A stretch of 64,000 nucleotides of DNA from Lingula anatina (taxonomy: Eukaryota; Brachiopoda; Lingulata; Lingulida; Lingulidae). The first letter of the stretch is position 1, and each line of letters opens with the position of its first letter. A program made the translations under genes and the position numbers. This document shows, one piece after another, positions 62,301-64,000 of this stretch. Location: assembly GCF_001039355.2 (NCBI RefSeq), contig NW_019774192.1:187523-251522 (forward strand), in the 5' to 3' direction. The notes below the pieces were generated by a model. The model did no database searches. It had not been told where the DNA came from and was given only the letters and a program-made list of their open reading frames with translations.

Positions 62301-64000
62301 AACATTACATGGGACGTTTGCGTGTTCTTGTGTCAACGGCATTTTAACGTTAATGTTTTCATGTACAAATTCACGTGAAATTTTAACCGAAAAAACAAAG
62401 GATAAGTGTGAACGAATTCCATTCAAATATTGAACTAGAAAAGCACTCCGAGAGCGCAGACCTACGCCAAGGCAGCGATTTTTGATTATTATTGATTGAT
62501 TATTGATCCGGATCACCACCAAAAACTAATCACTTCTAAGTTAACCCATTTCCCACCTACTCTGAAAATTTCATCAAAATCGGTCCATAACTTTTTGAGT
62601 TATGTTGATGACAAACAAACAAACAGACAGACAGACAGGGGTGAAAACATAACCTCCTTGGCGGAGGTAATTATTAACCCACCTTTTGAAACCCTAAAAC
62701 TACTTAGCAATGATGATCGTGCGGGTTACATTTTGAACCTAAAGTTGGCCTTTTCATTAAACGTGTTTGTCGGTCAAATTTTTTAAAAATAATAATAATA
62801 ATTGGCAACCATACCTCGATCGGGTTATTAATCGTTTTCAAGGATCTCGACAATCGAAACTTCGGGATTTAATAAAACACAATGAAAATTTCAAATTGAG
62901 CCGGAATCATTTGAAGTCTAAAATAATATTAGGCCCCGTTCTTCTCTCTGTACGATATAATATCGGTACCTTATGTTTTAGGCTATAACTCGGTGAAAAA
63001 AGGCCACAGTAGTGATCGAAAACTTTGTGAGGTACTTCTCAAGTAAGTGTCGAAATTGAAAGTTTTAAGCGTATAAAATAATGAAAAGACTACACAGATG
63101 AATCTCCATCAAAATATATCAGTACCTGTTTGAGCAGATGTCTCTCGGATGGGGTTCCAGGTGGAAGTAGTGTATACGGAACAGTATCTGATGGCGTGGC
63201 GGGGCGCGTATGTGCCAAGAACACCGCGACGAGGACATGTAGTTCTCGGGGAAATTCGGAGACGCAAACAGTCCTTGGTCCTGGCGCAGCTCCGCGTTGC
63301 ACGGCCATTCTAAAAATAACAACGGAGTTCAAAGTTACAATTATTATTATTATTGATCCTTCTAAAAACGCCTAAAATTCCGTATTAAGTTTTTGTAAAG
63401 CGTTTCGATAAGAACTAATGAGGAAAACAAGGCCATTCAGAAGTATATAAAAAGGTGCAGTTTTATGAGACCTGATACCCAATCCAAGAAAAGTAGACAA
63501 AAATATGAATCAAACAATGAACTGCTACAATAGCCTAGCCTACTATAAAACCAGTTTGCTAAAAACGTGTTCATAAAGTTCGTCACAACAGGTGCAATTG
63601 AGTAGCTCGCAGTGGTCACGATAAAAGTAAAAAAAAGGATAGACACTAAACAAATGCATAAATAATAGTGTTATTTCGAAATCCATTAAAAAAAAATCGG
63701 CACTTATGTACTCCAGCTGCCTTGAAAGTAAAGGTTTTGTAACGGCAAAAATTGCAAGGATTTACATGCACCGTATCACTCCTCTAAATCTTTTGCCCAC
63801 TCACCAGCGGAATAAAACAACCGAAACCCGGGGGCGTCACCTACTACGTCAGATGTAAACGTCACGTTTACAACGTTGGTCTTGGAAATCCATTTCTTTG
63901 TGTTTGGCTGTGTGCAGTAAATCTGTGTCTGATTTCCTGGCTGTAAGATTTCTGAGAAGACCAGCCTGTCGTTATGGTCAGCGCACGTTTCGGACGTCTG
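55037..64000 (-). CDS. CUB-domain single-pass receptor (5' part outside window)
   Basis: Eight exons seen, 375 residues: 63805-64000 (open at edge), 63126-63309, 61942-62282, 61477-61597, 60852-60884, 56535-56606, 55672-55734, 55037-55154. Phases agree throughout. Order: end of one CUB domain (GFRLFYSA), a complete CUB with four cysteines (WPCNAEL, SSRCSWHI, RDICSNR, FDYVAVYDG, GIYCGAR), a Thr/Pro/Lys-rich stalk, a transmembrane helix (TWIIGVALVALLIAVVILIV), and a basic stop-transfer RRRK. The cytoplasmic tail of about 100 residues has tyrosine motifs (RYLYSG, TLYRGD, SPYDAP, NIYESIPEL, NPIYGKE), the last an NPxY. A receptor that signals or is endocytosed through SH2/PTB partners is inferred. 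Ligand unknown. The 4.2 kb intron 56607-60851 contains ST4 on the other strand. Confidence 0.83.
55852..56020. mobile_element. Foldback MITE in the CUB gene
   Basis: Arms of about 45-60 bases: ttgatctgcg...gatcaaatatggcgccac against gtgagcgccatatttgat...cgcgaatcaa. Lies in the intron between exons 56535-56606 and 55672-55734. Open frames across it on both strands come from the palindrome. Confidence 0.75.
56294..56329. repeat. (GT)n microsatellite
   Basis: About 16 GT units in a CUB-gene intron. Confidence 0.95.
57455..57708. mobile_element. Foldback MITE, family 1 (copy 4)
   Basis: Ends gccccgattctcatagacac and atctatgggaatggggc. Inner matches gtggatcgac, gtgcaatcag and cttaagctgattgcaatcag. 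A second partial relative lies at 57018-57110. Both are in the intron that also holds ST4. Confidence 0.75.
57889..60325 (+). CDS. ST4: Golgi carbohydrate sulfotransferase nested in the CUB-gene intron
   Basis: Four exons, 391 residues: 57889-58069, 58873-59050, 59212-59552, 59850-60325, in phase. Anchor about residues 21-39 (WIALAFVLMFICLYC). PAPS loop ARSGSSWLG (76-84), 3'-phosphate motif LVRDPRG, then IRYEDTVKNP, FLRQPMPEVLKEW, GTSR, TAYQW, HGMQHFRY. Closer to ST1 (both have RSGSSW and end YDE-x-LSQLE) than to ST2/ST3. The exon 3 acceptor at 59211 was chosen because it gives the 341-base exon of ST2 and ST3. An earlier in-phase acceptor at 59166 would add 15 residues (from WLTGNQ). Same predicted activity as ST1. 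Confidence 0.88.
61372..61412. repeat. (AAAT)n microsatellite
   Basis: About ten AAAT units in a CUB-gene intron. Confidence 0.9.
62440..62675. repeat. Dispersed retroelement tail
   Basis: The strings aaaatttcatcaaaatcggt, ataactttttgagttatgtt, (acag)n and acctccttggcggaggtaat occur in this order in a repeat I recall as widespread in animal genomes, probably the tail of a LINE or SINE. In a CUB-gene intron. Confidence 0.6.

Overview
This is a metazoan nuclear window: genes are split into short exons with GT-AG introns, AT-rich spacers carry microsatellites and small foldback transposons, and there are two ambiguous bases (34731, 35887). The gene content (C-type-lectin/EGF/VWC mosaics, a multicopy carbohydrate sulfotransferase family, CUB receptors) suggests a marine invertebrate. 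An ambulacrarian or cephalochordate is my best guess, a lophotrochozoan is not excluded, and I cannot name the species. Exon models were built by hand from splice consensus, intron phase and protein-family logic, without transcript data.

Region 1 (1-22.4 kb) is a mosaic-protein locus. A type II membrane EGF protein runs off the left edge (minus). Then come two head-to-head paralogs: gene A (9762 to 5048, minus) and gene B (12239 to 16824, plus). They share a signal peptide, an N-terminal C-type-lectin-like domain (CTLD) and a large one-exon EGF block, but end in different C-terminal modules: five more EGF repeats in A, a cysteine-rich exon plus a VWC-like module in B. Gene C (18781 to 22315, plus) has the CTLD and the same two VWC-like exons but no EGF block. 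Module borders are almost all phase 1, the arrangement that permits exon shuffling. Decayed first-exon and EGF fragments and serially duplicated upstream segments lie around them.

Region 2 (22.4-37 kb). A minus-strand nuclear gene (about 27.1 to 23.4 kb) encodes a repetitive Pro/Gly/Ser/Thr-rich region, an HMG box and a CW-type zinc finger. It converges on gene C, and lies head to head with a ten-exon protein-kinase-like gene (29500 to 33660, plus) with altered catalytic motifs and an acidic repetitive tail. Next is a roughly 1 kb near-identical tandem duplication interrupted by an N, containing a decayed reverse-transcriptase-tail fragment.

Region 3 (37-60.4 kb) holds four carbohydrate sulfotransferase genes with one shared four-exon layout: ST1 (+), ST2 (-), ST3 (-) and ST4 (+). 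ST2 and ST3 are a recent tandem duplication that includes flanking DNA. ST4 lies inside a 4.2 kb intron of a CUB-domain transmembrane receptor gene on the opposite strand (64000 to 55037), whose cytoplasmic tail carries several tyrosine motifs.

No gene product here is known to act with another. A link between secreted or membrane mosaic lectins and enzymes that sulfate glycans is only a plausible theme.
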